From NCBI GenBank assembly GCA_902478935.1, contig CABSMV010000039.1, positions 1-15,191 of the forward strand: 15,191 nucleotides of DNA. The letters run 5' to 3'. Positions within the stretch are counted from its first letter, which is position 1; every line of letters starts with the position of its first letter. The notes below the pieces were generated by a model, which searched no databases, had not been told where the DNA came from, and saw only the letters and a list, made by a program, of their open reading frames with translations. Below are positions 7,467 to 14,763 of this stretch, one piece after another. Made by a program: the position numbers and the translations under genes. The stretch comes from an uncultured Collinsella sp. (GTDB lineage: Bacteria > Actinomycetota > Coriobacteriia > Coriobacteriales > Coriobacteriaceae).

Positions 7467-7504
7467 GGCGCTTTGCTGGTAATGTGTGTTGCCGGCAAAG
7501 CGCC
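7467..7504 (+). other. 13-bp stem-loop after purB
   Basis: The stem 7467-7479 pairs with 7492-7504 (one G:T pair) around a 12-base loop. A T run comes before rather than after the stem (7460-7464), so it is not a canonical terminator in either direction. It could still end or stabilise the purB transcript, or be a protein-binding site. Confidence 0.55.
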
Positions 7505-7507
7505 TCG

Positions 7508-7534
7508 TTGCATTTAGGGAAAGACGGGGATAAT
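7508..7534 (+). promoter_or_regulatory. Candidate promoter for the TSCPD/lipoprotein pair
   Basis: GATAAT (7529-7534) matches the -10 consensus at five of six bases. TTGCAT (7508-7513) is a partial -35, but the 15-base spacing is short. It is placed correctly, just before the gene at 7569. Confidence 0.3.
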
Positions 7535-7568
7535 AGTCGTCTCGAATAACATTCTGAGAGGGGATCGC

Positions 7569-7832
7569 ATGATTTCGTTTGATTACAAGCCTCAGGGCGT
7601 GTGTGCTCGCAATATTCACCTTGATCTTTCCGATGACGGCAACAAGGTGATGGGCGTTGAGTTTACCGGCGGCTGCGACGGCAATCTCAAGGCTATCTCC
7701 AAGCTGGTCGAGGGCGCTCCTGCCGATCGCGTAATCGAGGTTCTTGCCGGTAATACCTGCGGTATGAAAAAGACCTCCTGCGCCGACCAGCTTACACGCG
7801 CTATCGAGGCCGCTCGCACCGAGATCGCCTAA
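7569..7832 (+). CDS. TSCPD-domain protein (stand-alone)
   Basis: This 87-residue protein starts at ATG 7569 with GAGAGGGG (7556-7563) upstream. It matches the small stand-alone TSCPD family, related to the C-terminal domain of B12-dependent ribonucleotide reductase NrdJ. The hallmark is the segment NTCGMKKTSCADQL (62-75). Four cysteines (C12, C36, C64, C71) are spaced as if to bind a metal, probably zinc, or to act in redox; this is inference. No reductase gene is in the window, so a role in ribonucleotide reduction cannot be shown here. Its TAA shares its last base with the ATG of the lipoprotein gene, which suggests coupled translation. Confidence 0.85.
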   Translation: MISFDYKPQGVCARNIHLDLSDDGNKVMGVEFTGGCDGNLKAISKLVEGAPADRVIEVLAGNTCGMKKTSCADQLTRAIEAARTEIA

Positions 7833-9043
7833 TGGGTATCGCCGATCACATCAAGAACGGAATATCGCGTCGCGGCTTTGTACTCGGTGGGGCTGCCGCG
7901 GGCGCTGCCACGGTGCTTGCCGGATGCTCGAAAAAAACGGGCACCAGCGATGATGCCGCCGGCGAGCCGCAGGTTATCAAGGATGATTCCAAAATCATCT
8001 CGATTACGGATGAGTACGAGGCAGTCGACATCGATCTTGAGCCGGCGGCGTCATGGACGCTGCCTCTGGGTACGCTGCTGTACTACTGCGACGGCGATTA
8101 CGCCGCGGCGATGATGGCGCCCGCATCGGCACTGCACGCCAACACACTCGGTGTGCTCAACCTGGGCGATGGCTCGCTTACCACATTAATCGAGGATCCT
8201 ATCGAGGGCACGGGATATGCATTCTACGATGTCCGTGCCGGCGACAGCGTATTCGCGTGGGTTGAGATGAACTTTGCCAATTCATCGTGGAAGCTCTACG
8301 GTCAAAATCTGTCGGGCGCTTCGCTCTCTGGCGACGTGGTTGAGCTCGATCGAGGTGGCAAGGACTATGATCCGCCGCTGTTTACGGCGTTCGGGTCATC
8401 AGTCATCTGGTATAAAATGCCCTCGGCAGGCGGCAATAAAACGAGTAGCGATTCGTTTTGCTATCGTCGCTCGCTTGATGAATCCAAGGCCGAGACAATT
8501 TGGAAATCGACGGGCCGCTTTGCATCGGCCCCGCGCGCGAGCGACGGCATTTTGACCATCTCGCCGCGTGTCCGCAACGACGAGGGCGTCTACTACGGCA
8601 TAACGGCAATCGATCTGACCGACGGCAACAACACCAAACGTGCCCAGCTAGTCCTCCCCTCGTCAGTTTCGCCTTTCGAGGCCGTATATATGGGCGATAC
8701 CTTCGTGTTTTCTATCGAGGCGACCTATAGTGGCGTGGGCAGCCTGGGCAATATGGGCACGTATATCGGTAATGAGGGAGGGCCGTACCTCTTCCTGTCA
8801 CGCGAGCCGCTCGCATGTGCGGCTGGCAAGAAGAATAAATACCTTGTTAAGGTACAGGCGTCGCATTTCCTGATCGACACCTCTGCCAAGACCTATGGCT
8901 CGCTGCTGTCGCCCGACCGCGCTTTGGAGTATGGCGATTATCCAGCTACGGCGGGAAAATCGGACTCATTCCTTACGTACGCCACGGTGCGCAACAGCCA
9001 GGGTATACCAGAGACGGTCACTGCGCGCCTATTCTCTCTTTAA
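7832..9043 (+). CDS. Tat-exported lipoprotein, probable beta-rich fold
   Basis: The 403-residue protein starts with a twin-arginine signal: SRRGFVLGG with R13-R14, a hydrophobic stretch, then lipobox LAGC with Cys32. It should be folded in the cytoplasm, exported by Tat and lipid-anchored on the outer face of the membrane. The mature part has many short beta-like segments (TLLYYCDGDYAAAM, YGITAIDLTDGNNTK, DTFVFSIEATYSGVG) that resemble a beta-propeller, but I cannot name a family. The start overlaps the upstream stop (TAATG), with no clear ribosome site of its own, so translation is probably coupled to the TSCPD gene. The two-component system 155 bases downstream has its own leader. Confidence 0.85.
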   Translation: MGIADHIKNGISRRGFVLGGAAAGAATVLAGCSKKTGTSDDAAGEPQVIKDDSKIISITDEYEAVDIDLEPAASWTLPLGTLLYYCDGDYAAAMMAPASALHANTLGVLNLGDGSLTTLIEDPIEGTGYAFYDVRAGDSVFAWVEMNFANSSWKLYGQNLSGASLSGDVVELDRGGKDYDPPLFTAFGSSVIWYKMPSAGGNKTSSDSFCYRRSLDESKAETIWKSTGRFASAPRASDGILTISPRVRNDEGVYYGITAIDLTDGNNTKRAQLVLPSSVSPFEAVYMGDTFVFSIEATYSGVGSLGNMGTYIGNEGGPYLFLSREPLACAAGKKNKYLVKVQASHFLIDTSAKTYGSLLSPDRALEYGDYPATAGKSDSFLTYATVRNSQGIPETVTARLFSL

Positions 9044-9101
9044 GCTTAGAGGGGTTAAAAAGGCGCCAACAGGGGAATAAACGCGTTGTAATTGTGAGTA
9101 C

Positions 9102-9148
9102 CACCTGCCGAGCTGCCGCGTCATAGCGGCATCCGGCGGGCTCAGGTG
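9102..9148 (+). other. Nested inverted repeat upstream of the response regulator
   Basis: The outer arms CACCTG (9102-9107) and CAGGTG (9143-9148) enclose a perfect inner stem TGCCGC/GCGGCA (9114-9119, 9126-9131). There is no T run, so it is not a clear terminator. It directly precedes a TAAAAT -10-like box (9152-9157) and could be a regulator site. No matching -35 is seen. Confidence 0.4.
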
Positions 9149-9197
9149 CGTTAAAATGGGCTTGTTCTTAGCTAATTGAGACAGGGGGGGCCGTGTT

Positions 9198-9920
9198 ATG
9201 GCTTCAGATGCAAAAAAGATTCTGCTGGTCGAGGATGAGAAGGCAATCCGTGACGCCGTCGCTGCCTATCTCGAGCGCGAAGGCTACTGGGTTGTGGGCG
9301 TCGGCGACGGCCAGTCCGCGATCGAGGAGTTCGAGAAGCATCAGTTCGACCTGGTCGTTCTCGACCTTATGCTCCCCAAGATCCCCGGCGAGCGCGTTTG
9401 CCGCACCATTCGCGATACCTCGGATGTCCCCATCATCATGCTGACGGCTAAGGGCGAGATCGAGGACCGTATTATCGGTCTTGAGCTCGGCGCCGACGAC
9501 TATCTGATTAAGCCGTTCTCGCCGCGCGAGCTCGTCGCTCGCGTTCGTGCTCTGTTCCGCCGTGCCCATCAGGCCGACGAGCCCGCCGTCGAGGTGCTCG
9601 ACTTCGGCGATCTGGTCATCGATATCTCGGGCCACAAGATCTTGGTCGAGGGCAAGGAAGTCGATCTGACGGCTTCCGAGTTCAAGCTGCTCACCACGCT
9701 TGCCCGCCATCCCGGCCGTGTGTATAACCGCATGGAGCTGGTCGAGAAAGTGCTCGGGTATGACTTTGAGGGCTATGAGCGCACCATCGATAGCCACGTG
9801 AAGAATCTTCGCGCCAAGCTGGGCGATGATCCCAAGAAGCCCAAGTGGCTCTACACCGTCCATGGTGTCGGCTATCGCTTCGAGGCTCCGGCCAAGACCG
9901 ATAAGTCGGACGAGAAATAG
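9198..9920 (+). CDS. OmpR/PhoB-family response regulator
   Basis: This is a 240-residue DNA-binding regulator, the partner of the kinase downstream. Residues 7-120 form the receiver domain: acidic pocket E12-D13, phospho-acceptor D56 in VVLDLMLP, T83 in MLTAK and K105 in LIKPF. Residues about 132-230 form the winged helix-turn-helix, with recognition-helix sequence RTIDSHVKNLRAKLG (196-210) and the wing motif VHGVGYRF (221-228). All phosphorylation residues are intact. The start is ATG 9198, behind a G-rich ribosome site (9183-9190). The kinase gene begins 11 bases after the stop. The target genes cannot be told from sequence; the upstream inverted repeat may be its own site. Confidence 0.96.
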   Translation: MASDAKKILLVEDEKAIRDAVAAYLEREGYWVVGVGDGQSAIEEFEKHQFDLVVLDLMLPKIPGERVCRTIRDTSDVPIIMLTAKGEIEDRIIGLELGADDYLIKPFSPRELVARVRALFRRAHQADEPAVEVLDFGDLVIDISGHKILVEGKEVDLTASEFKLLTTLARHPGRVYNRMELVEKVLGYDFEGYERTIDSHVKNLRAKLGDDPKKPKWLYTVHGVGYRFEAPAKTDKSDEK

Positions 9921-9931
9921 GGAAATCGCAT

Positions 9932-11497
9932 ATGACACCTGCGCGCTTTGAAATCGGACAAAAGCACAAGCAGGAGAGCGAGGCGGGTTCCAAGGCTAGT
10001 TGGAACACGCCTCGTTCCGATTCACGGCCAACGATGAGCTATCCCTCGCGCATGGCACTTGCTTTTGCTCTGACATCGCTCATGACGGTATTGGTGCTGG
10101 TGGGCGTTGTCTCTGTTGTGTGGGGCACGGTCTTTTCGGATTACACACGCTCCAATATCGTCGAAATCGCAAATTCCGCTGCCGAGAAGTTGGCAACCTC
10201 ATATGAGGAAAACGGCTCTTGGACCGCGGGAGAACTGCGCACGGTTGCGACATCGAGCTTGGTGTCCGATGATCTTGGTATGCAGGTCGTCAATAAAAAG
10301 GGCGTCATCGTCTACGACGACTCATGGCCCTCGGCAAGCGCCACCGCCGATGTACGCGAAAACCAGGCTACGACCGACGACACGAGCGGCAAGAGGGCAT
10401 CGCATAGCCCGGTCTCGTCTGCTCCAACCGACTCCGATAGCGTTGCTAACGTCGAGATTGTAACGTCTTCTGGCGAGCATGTCGGACAGGTAAAGCTGTG
10501 GGCCATCGGCTCCGACGCTCTGCTCACCAAGGCGGACTCTGCGTTTAGGGAGAAGACCTTTAACGCCATGGCCCTCGCCGCGGTTGTTGCAATCTGCATT
10601 TCGGTCGTTATCGGATCGCTCGTGTCGCGCATGCTCACCAAGCCGATTCATCGCATCACCAGTACCGCAAAGCAAATCCGTGACGGCGACCTGTCGGCTC
10701 GCACGGGACTGCGCGGTGATGACGAGATCGATCAGCTGGGTGAGACCTTCGATGAGATGGCCACTTCGCTCGAGAAGGATATGAAACACGAGAAGCGCCT
10801 GACCTCAGACGTTGCACATGAGCTTCGCACGCCGCTTATGGCCATGCTCGCAACGGTCGAGGCCATGCAGGATGGCGTGTATCCCACCGACGATGAGCAT
10901 TTGGAGACCGTTGCTTCCGAGACGCGCCGCCTGGCTCGTCTGGTGCAGCAGATGCTCGACCTGTCGCGCATGGAAAACAGCACGGCTCCGCTCAACCTTG
11001 AGCCGGTGGACATGGTTCCTTTCGTGCGTTCCATCGTTAATGCCCAGGAGCGCCTGTTTGTCGACCGCGATCTGCGCCTGCGTTTTGCGGACGAGACCCA
11101 GGGTCACGACGATGTCGTCGAGGCCGATCCTGACATGATCACGCAATGTGTTATCAACCTCATGAGCAACGCCATGCGCTACACCCCCGAGGGCGGTTGG
11201 GTCGTGGTGTCGGTGCTCAGTGACCGCAAGCACGTCAGCATTGCCGTTTCTGATACCGGCATCGGTATTGCCAAGGACGATCTGTCGCGCATCTTCGGGC
11301 GGTTTTGGCGCGCCGATGCCAGCCGCGCCCGCGAAGCTGGCGGCCTGGGCGTTGGCCTCGCCGTGACCAAGCAGATCGTCGAGCGTCACCATGGCTACAT
11401 ATCCGTGGAGTCGGAGCTTGGAAAGGGTACGACTTTTACAATTCATCTGCCCCGCGAGCACACGGCAGACGCGGCATCTACTACAATGGAGCACTAG
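9932..11497 (+). CDS. Membrane sensor histidine kinase
   Basis: The 521-residue protein has the classic layout. A 40-residue cytoplasmic N-terminal tail precedes TM1 (about 42-64). An extracellular sensor region of about 145 residues follows (65-210), with a Ser/Thr/Asp-rich insert near 133-172. TM2 (211-232) leads to a HAMP linker (233-285). The HisKA domain has phospho-acceptor His296 in DVAHELRTP. The ATPase domain has N413 in NLMSNAMRYTP, DTGIGIAKDD (441-450), the F box IFGRFWRAD and GGLGVGLAV (470-478). All catalytic motifs are intact. It phosphorylates the adjacent regulator, and the signal is unknown. A later start at Met35 would remove the N-terminal tail but keep TM1; I keep 9932 because AGGGAA lies at a usable distance. 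Confidence 0.95.
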   Translation: MTPARFEIGQKHKQESEAGSKASWNTPRSDSRPTMSYPSRMALAFALTSLMTVLVLVGVVSVVWGTVFSDYTRSNIVEIANSAAEKLATSYEENGSWTAGELRTVATSSLVSDDLGMQVVNKKGVIVYDDSWPSASATADVRENQATTDDTSGKRASHSPVSSAPTDSDSVANVEIVTSSGEHVGQVKLWAIGSDALLTKADSAFREKTFNAMALAAVVAICISVVIGSLVSRMLTKPIHRITSTAKQIRDGDLSARTGLRGDDEIDQLGETFDEMATSLEKDMKHEKRLTSDVAHELRTPLMAMLATVEAMQDGVYPTDDEHLETVASETRRLARLVQQMLDLSRMENSTAPLNLEPVDMVPFVRSIVNAQERLFVDRDLRLRFADETQGHDDVVEADPDMITQCVINLMSNAMRYTPEGGWVVVSVLSDRKHVSIAVSDTGIGIAKDDLSRIFGRFWRADASRAREAGGLGVGLAVTKQIVERHHGYISVESELGKGTTFTIHLPREHTADAASTTMEH

Positions 11498-11555
11498 CTT
11501 TTCGCTATTCGGTGAAGGAGGGGCCGCGTCCCTGCCGCTCCGAGTTTGCGAAAAC

Positions 11556-11578
11556 ATGCGGGAAAGAACCCGCATTTC
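11556..11578 (+). terminator. Weak terminator or leader hairpin before purC
   Basis: A perfect 7-bp stem ATGCGGG/CCCGCAT (11556-11562, 11569-11575) with a six-base loop is followed by only a short T stretch (11575-11577). It could end kinase transcripts inefficiently or act in the purC leader. No T box or purine riboswitch features are seen. Confidence 0.4.
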
Positions 11579-11592
11579 TGTCGTATTTAGGT

Positions 11593-11598
11593 AAGGAG
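11593..11598 (+). promoter_or_regulatory. purC ribosome-binding site
   Basis: AAGGAG here decides the purC start. GTG at 11598 would overlap it and ATG at 11616 is 17 bases away, while GTG at 11607 is eight bases away. Confidence 0.8.
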
Positions 11599-11606
11599 TG
11601 ACTCAC

Positions 11607-12494
11607 GTGACAACGATGGAGCGTCGTCCGGATTCCCGTGGCAAGGTTCGTGATATTTACGATGCCGGTGAAAACCTGCTGATGGTCGCCACTGACCGCA
11701 TTTCTGCGTTCGACTTCATTCTTCCCGACGAGATTCCGTTTAAGGGAGAGGTACTTAATCGCATCTCGACATTCTGGTTCGATAAGTTTGCCGACATCGT
11801 CCCCAACCATCTCGTTTCCATCGACCCGGCGGATTTCCCCGAGGAGTTTGCTGAGTATCGTGACTACCTCGCTGGCCGTGCCATGCTGGTTAAGAAGGCC
11901 CAGACGATTCCTATCGAGTGCATCGTCCGCGGCTATCTGACCGGTTCGGGCAAGAAGACCTACGACGAGAACGGCACTGTCTGCGGCATCCAGCTGCCTG
12001 AGGGCCTGACCGAGGCTTCCAAACTTCCTGAGCCGTTGTTCACGCCGTCCACGAAGGCCGGGATCGGTGACCACGACGAGAACATCTCGTTCGAGCGTTG
12101 CTGCGAGATCGTGGGCGAGGACATCGCCACGCAGATTCGTGACCTTTCCCTCAAGATCTACAAGGCCGCTGCCGAGTACGCGGCGACCCGTGGCATCATC
12201 ATTGCCGACACCAAGTTCGAGTTTGGTGTTATTGATGGCAAGGTCACGCTGATCGACGAGTGCCTCACGCCCGACTCCAGCCGTTTCTGGCCTGCTGCCA
12301 GTTACGAGGAGGGCAAGATCCAGCCTAGCTACGACAAGCAATTCGTCCGCAATTGGCTCAAGGCCAACTGGGATATGACGGGGGAGACCCCGCACCTGCC
12401 CGCCGAGGTCATCGATGGCACGTCCGAGCGCTATCGCGAGGCCTTCCAGATCATCACGGGCTCCCAGTTCACAAGCATGAAGGAGAACGCATAA
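11607..12494 (+). CDS. purC: Phosphoribosylaminoimidazole-succinocarboxamide (SAICAR) synthase
   Basis: PurC joins CAIR and aspartate using ATP to make SAICAR in de novo purine synthesis; PurB then acts on that product. With the GTG start at 11607 the protein is 295 residues, similar to the longer form of the family. Conserved features are GKVRDIYD (12-19) in the nucleotide-binding loop, ATDRISAFD (28-36), the signature IPIECIVRGYLTGSG (101-115), IIADTKFEFG (198-207) and TLIDECLTPDSSRFW (214-228). All appear intact. The next gene starts on the base after its stop, so the two are co-translated. The region between the kinase and purC holds only the hairpin at 11556. Confidence 0.97.
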   Translation: MTTMERRPDSRGKVRDIYDAGENLLMVATDRISAFDFILPDEIPFKGEVLNRISTFWFDKFADIVPNHLVSIDPADFPEEFAEYRDYLAGRAMLVKKAQTIPIECIVRGYLTGSGKKTYDENGTVCGIQLPEGLTEASKLPEPLFTPSTKAGIGDHDENISFERCCEIVGEDIATQIRDLSLKIYKAAAEYAATRGIIIADTKFEFGVIDGKVTLIDECLTPDSSRFWPAASYEEGKIQPSYDKQFVRNWLKANWDMTGETPHLPAEVIDGTSERYREAFQIITGSQFTSMKENA

Positions 12495-13070
12495 GTGAGT
12501 ACCCGTAGCGCCACGAACAAGCGCACGCAATCCCACGAAGTTACCGGGGTTGCGCGCAAGTCTGCCGCATCTGCTAAGCCCGCCCGCCAAGCAGCGAGCT
12601 CCGTTCGCGTCGTGCCGGCTTCGTCTAAGGCACGCCGCAAAGAGCTCGAGAAGGGCGAGAACCTCGAGGGCCTCTCTAAAGAGGAGAAGCGCGCCCGCAA
12701 GGCTAAGCAGCGCGCCAAGGAGGACCGCATCTATACGGTGTCGAATATCCTCCTCAAGCAGGACGAGGACTACACCAAGCGCCGTCGCATCTGGTGGATT
12801 GTGCTCGCCATTGGCATGGTGCTCGTCGTGGCAATTTGGGCCTCGCTGTACTTCGCTCCCGCTGGCATGGTGTCCAGCCCTGTCCAGATGGTCGGCATTG
12901 TTTTGTCCTACGTCATCATTTTGGGCGACTTTATCTATGACTTCGCTCGTATTCGTCCCTTGCGCAACATGTACCGCGCGCAGGCCGAGGGCATGTCCGA
13001 GAACAAGCTCAACGCTCTTATTGAGCGCGCGGCTGCCGAGGAGGACAAGAAGGACTCCAAGAAGAAGTAG
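12495..13070 (+). CDS. Two-TM membrane protein with long basic N-terminus, unknown function
   Basis: The 191-residue protein starts at GTG 12495, the base after the purC stop. AAGGAG (12480-12485) lies nine bases upstream, inside purC. Residues 1-97 are strongly charged, first Ser/Ala/Lys/Arg-rich and then helical KEEKRARKAKQRAKED, and are probably cytoplasmic. Two hydrophobic helices (about 99-120 and 131-150) form a hairpin through the membrane. The tail ends in KKDSKKK. Adjacency to purC suggests shared expression rather than a role in purine synthesis. I do not recognise a named family. Confidence 0.8.
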   Translation: MSTRSATNKRTQSHEVTGVARKSAASAKPARQAASSVRVVPASSKARRKELEKGENLEGLSKEEKRARKAKQRAKEDRIYTVSNILLKQDEDYTKRRRIWWIVLAIGMVLVVAIWASLYFAPAGMVSSPVQMVGIVLSYVIILGDFIYDFARIRPLRNMYRAQAEGMSENKLNALIERAAAEEDKKDSKKK

Positions 13071-13100
13071 CGTTTGCATACATACTTATCGCTAAGATAT

Positions 13101-13132
13101 AAGGCGCGTCGTTTTTGCGGCGCGCCTTTTTT
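13101..13132 (+). terminator. Intrinsic terminator of the purC operon
   Basis: The 11-bp GC-rich stem (13101-13111 with 13118-13128, one G:T pair), a six-base loop and six T residues (13127-13132) lie 30 bases after the membrane-protein stop. Confidence 0.92.
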
Positions 13133-13150
13133 ACTGTTCTATAGATAGAT

Positions 13151-13154
13151 GGAG
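13151..13154 (+). promoter_or_regulatory. Ribosome-binding site deciding the aminopeptidase start
   Basis: GGAG here is six bases before ATG 13161. The in-frame ATG at 13149 has no ribosome site upstream (only ATAGATAG-type sequence), so 13161 is the better start. Confidence 0.65.
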
Positions 13155-13160
13155 TGGCAC

Positions 13161-14441
13161 ATGATTCGAGCTGCCCTGACGGTCGAAGAGGCTCTGGAGG
13201 GCATGAAGGCCCTGGAGCCCAAGATTAAAAACTACGCGCGCCTGGTCGTCCGCAAGGGCGTAAACGTCAAGCCCGGCCAGGAGGTCGTCGTTCAGTCTCC
13301 GGTCGAGTGCGCGCCGTTTGCGCGCGTGGTGGTCGCGGAGGCCTATGCTGCCGGCGCCGGCCACGTGACGGTCATTTGGGCCGATGATGCCGTGACGAGG
13401 CTTACGTACGAGCATGTCGAGAAAAGCTATTTTGAGCAGACGCCCGAGTGGAAGCGCATGCAGCTGGATTCCTTGGCCCAGGATGGTGCCTGCTTTGTCT
13501 TTATCGAGGGTGCGGATCCTGCGGCCCTCAAGGGTATCGATCCAGCCAAGCCGGCCACGGCATCAAAGGCGAGGAATACGCAGTGCAAAGTTTTCCGCCG
13601 TGGACTGGATTACAACATCAATCCGTGGTGCATCGCCGGCGCTCCGGTCGTGGCTTGGGCGCACGAGGTGTTCCCGGGAGACGCCGATGAGGTTGCAATC
13701 TATAAGCTGTGGAATGCGATTCTGCACACCACGCGCGCCGATGGCCAGGACCCAGAGAGCGACTGGGAACTCCATGACGCCGCATTCGAAAAGAACCTGC
13801 GTTTCCTGAACGACAATCGTTTCGACTACCTGCATTACAACGCGGCAAATGGAACCGATCTGACGATTGGCATGACGAAAGGTCACGAGTGGGCCGGCGG
13901 CAAGGGCAAGACGCCCGATGGGCACCCCTTCTTCCCCAACATTCCCACCGAGGAAGTCTTCACTTCGCCCGATCGCATGCGCGCCGACGGTATCGTGTAC
14001 TCGGCCATGCCGCTCATCCATCACGGCAATAAAGTCGAAGATTTTTGGATTAAGTTCGAGGGCGGCCGCGTGGTGGACTACGACGCCCGCGTGGGCAAGG
14101 CAACGCTCGCAAGTATCATCGATACTGACGAGGGCGCTGCTCACCTGGGAGAGGTCGCGCTCATTTCCAAGAACACGCCGATCCGCGAAAGTGGTGTTCT
14201 GTTCTACGATACGCTCTATGACGAGAACGCTAGCTGCCATCTCGCGCTAGGTGTCGGTTTCCCCGAATGCATCGAGGGTGGGTATGACATGTCCAAGGAG
14301 GAGCTCCTGGAGCATGGCGTTAACGTCTCGAGCACGCACGTCGATTTTATGATCGGCACGGACGACATCGATATTACGGGCATTACGCCTGATGGACGTG
14401 AAGTTGTGATTTTCCAGAACGGCCAATGGAGTTGGGAATAG
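13161..14441 (+). CDS. M29-family metallo-aminopeptidase (AmpS/PepS/aminopeptidase T type)
   Basis: This 426-residue cytosolic enzyme removes N-terminal amino acids from peptides using two metal ions, usually zinc or cobalt. The family's metal ligands are all recognisable: E265 in IPTEEVFTSP, E331 in LGEVALISKN, H360 in LYDENASCHLALG, and H393 and D395 in STHVDFMIG. The Tyr-containing stretch FYDTLYDENA (348-357) is also typical. Length is close to the usual 410 or so. The gene is monocistronic: a strong terminator precedes it, and the tRNA-Lys promoter starts within its last codons. It is likely a housekeeping peptide-recycling enzyme. Confidence 0.95.
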   Translation: MIRAALTVEEALEGMKALEPKIKNYARLVVRKGVNVKPGQEVVVQSPVECAPFARVVVAEAYAAGAGHVTVIWADDAVTRLTYEHVEKSYFEQTPEWKRMQLDSLAQDGACFVFIEGADPAALKGIDPAKPATASKARNTQCKVFRRGLDYNINPWCIAGAPVVAWAHEVFPGDADEVAIYKLWNAILHTTRADGQDPESDWELHDAAFEKNLRFLNDNRFDYLHYNAANGTDLTIGMTKGHEWAGGKGKTPDGHPFFPNIPTEEVFTSPDRMRADGIVYSAMPLIHHGNKVEDFWIKFEGGRVVDYDARVGKATLASIIDTDEGAAHLGEVALISKNTPIRESGVLFYDTLYDENASCHLALGVGFPECIEGGYDMSKEELLEHGVNVSSTHVDFMIGTDDIDITGITPDGREVVIFQNGQWSWE

Positions 14442-14460
14442 TCCCAGACCGTGGTACAAT
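14432..14460 (+). promoter_or_regulatory. Promoter of tRNA-Lys, overlapping the aminopeptidase 3' end
   Basis: TTGGGA (14432-14437) and TACAAT (14455-14460) are separated by exactly 17 bases, with predicted initiation near 14467, just before the tRNA. The -35 lies inside the final codons of the aminopeptidase gene. Confidence 0.65.
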
Positions 14461-14469
14461 GCCACCCGC

Positions 14470-14545
14470 GGGCCGTTAGCTCAGCTGGCAGAGCAGGGGA
14501 CTTTTAATCCCAAGGTCCAGGGTTCGAACCCCTGACGGCCCACCA
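14470..14545 (+). tRNA. tRNA-Lys (anticodon UUU), CCA encoded
   Basis: The acceptor GGGCCGT (14470-14476) pairs with ACGGCCC (14535-14541), followed by discriminator A14542 and an encoded CCA (14543-14545). The anticodon loop CTTTTAA gives TTT. The T arm is GGGGTTCGAACCCC-like and the D arm AGCTCAGCTGGCAGAGC is typical. Nineteen bases of its 3' end (14526-14544) recur exactly at 14702-14720. Confidence 0.97.
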
Positions 14546-14554
14546 TGGAATAGA

Positions 14555-14584
14555 AAGCGACCAACTCCGGTTGGTCGCTTTTTT
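14555..14584 (+). terminator. Intrinsic terminator after tRNA-Lys
   Basis: A perfect 11-bp stem (14555-14565 with 14570-14580), loop TCCG, and six T residues (14579-14584), beginning nine bases after the CCA. Confidence 0.93.
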
Positions 14585-14720
14585 GTTGCCGGTGCACGGG
14601 TTCGAACCCGTCGGGGCGCGGAGATGAGTAAACGCGTGAGCGTTTGCCAGCGCAGCGCGCGAGGCGCGAAAGCGCCGCAGCGGCCGCCTGCGAAGCAGGC
14701 TGAACCCCTGACGGCCCACC
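14585..14720 (+). repeat. tRNA-linked structured element B
   Basis: Parts in order: a T-arm-like palindrome (ACGGGTTCGAACCCGT, 14596-14611) after TTGCCGGTGC; hairpin 1 (AAACGC-GTGA-GCGTTT, 14630-14645); hairpin 2 (GGCGC-GAAA-GCGCC, 14663-14676); hairpin 3 (GCCTGC-GAA-GCAGGC, 14686-14700); and a 19-base exact copy of the tRNA-Lys 3' end (14702-14720). The order and the hairpin-1 start TAAACGCG (14629-14636) match element A behind tRNA-Gly (5758-5765). It encodes no plausible protein. Confidence 0.75.
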
Positions 14721-14732
14721 CAAAGATTGTTG

Positions 14733-14763
14733 AGACGGTCAACTTCGGTTGGCCGTCTTTTTT
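14733..14763 (+). terminator. Second intrinsic terminator, after the tRNA-Lys tail copy
   Basis: The stem 14733-14743 pairs with 14748-14758 (one G:T pair), loop TTCG, and T residues 14758-14763 follow. It sits 12 bases after the copied tRNA tail, repeating the spacing of the real tRNA and its terminator. Confidence 0.9.

Noticed and set aside
11498..11606. Purine riboswitch before purC
   Set aside because: Only one short hairpin is present; the three-way junction and conserved loop sequences of the purine aptamer are not seen.
11505..13079. Long open frame on the - strand (524 residues) across purC
   Set aside because: It is antisense to purC and the following membrane protein, both well supported. 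The composition is that of a shadow frame.
14585..14665. Possible tRNA gene on the - strand, from the sequence GGGTTCGAACCC
   Set aside because: Only a T-arm-like stretch is present. I found no matching 5' acceptor, D arm or anticodon arm in the expected distance.
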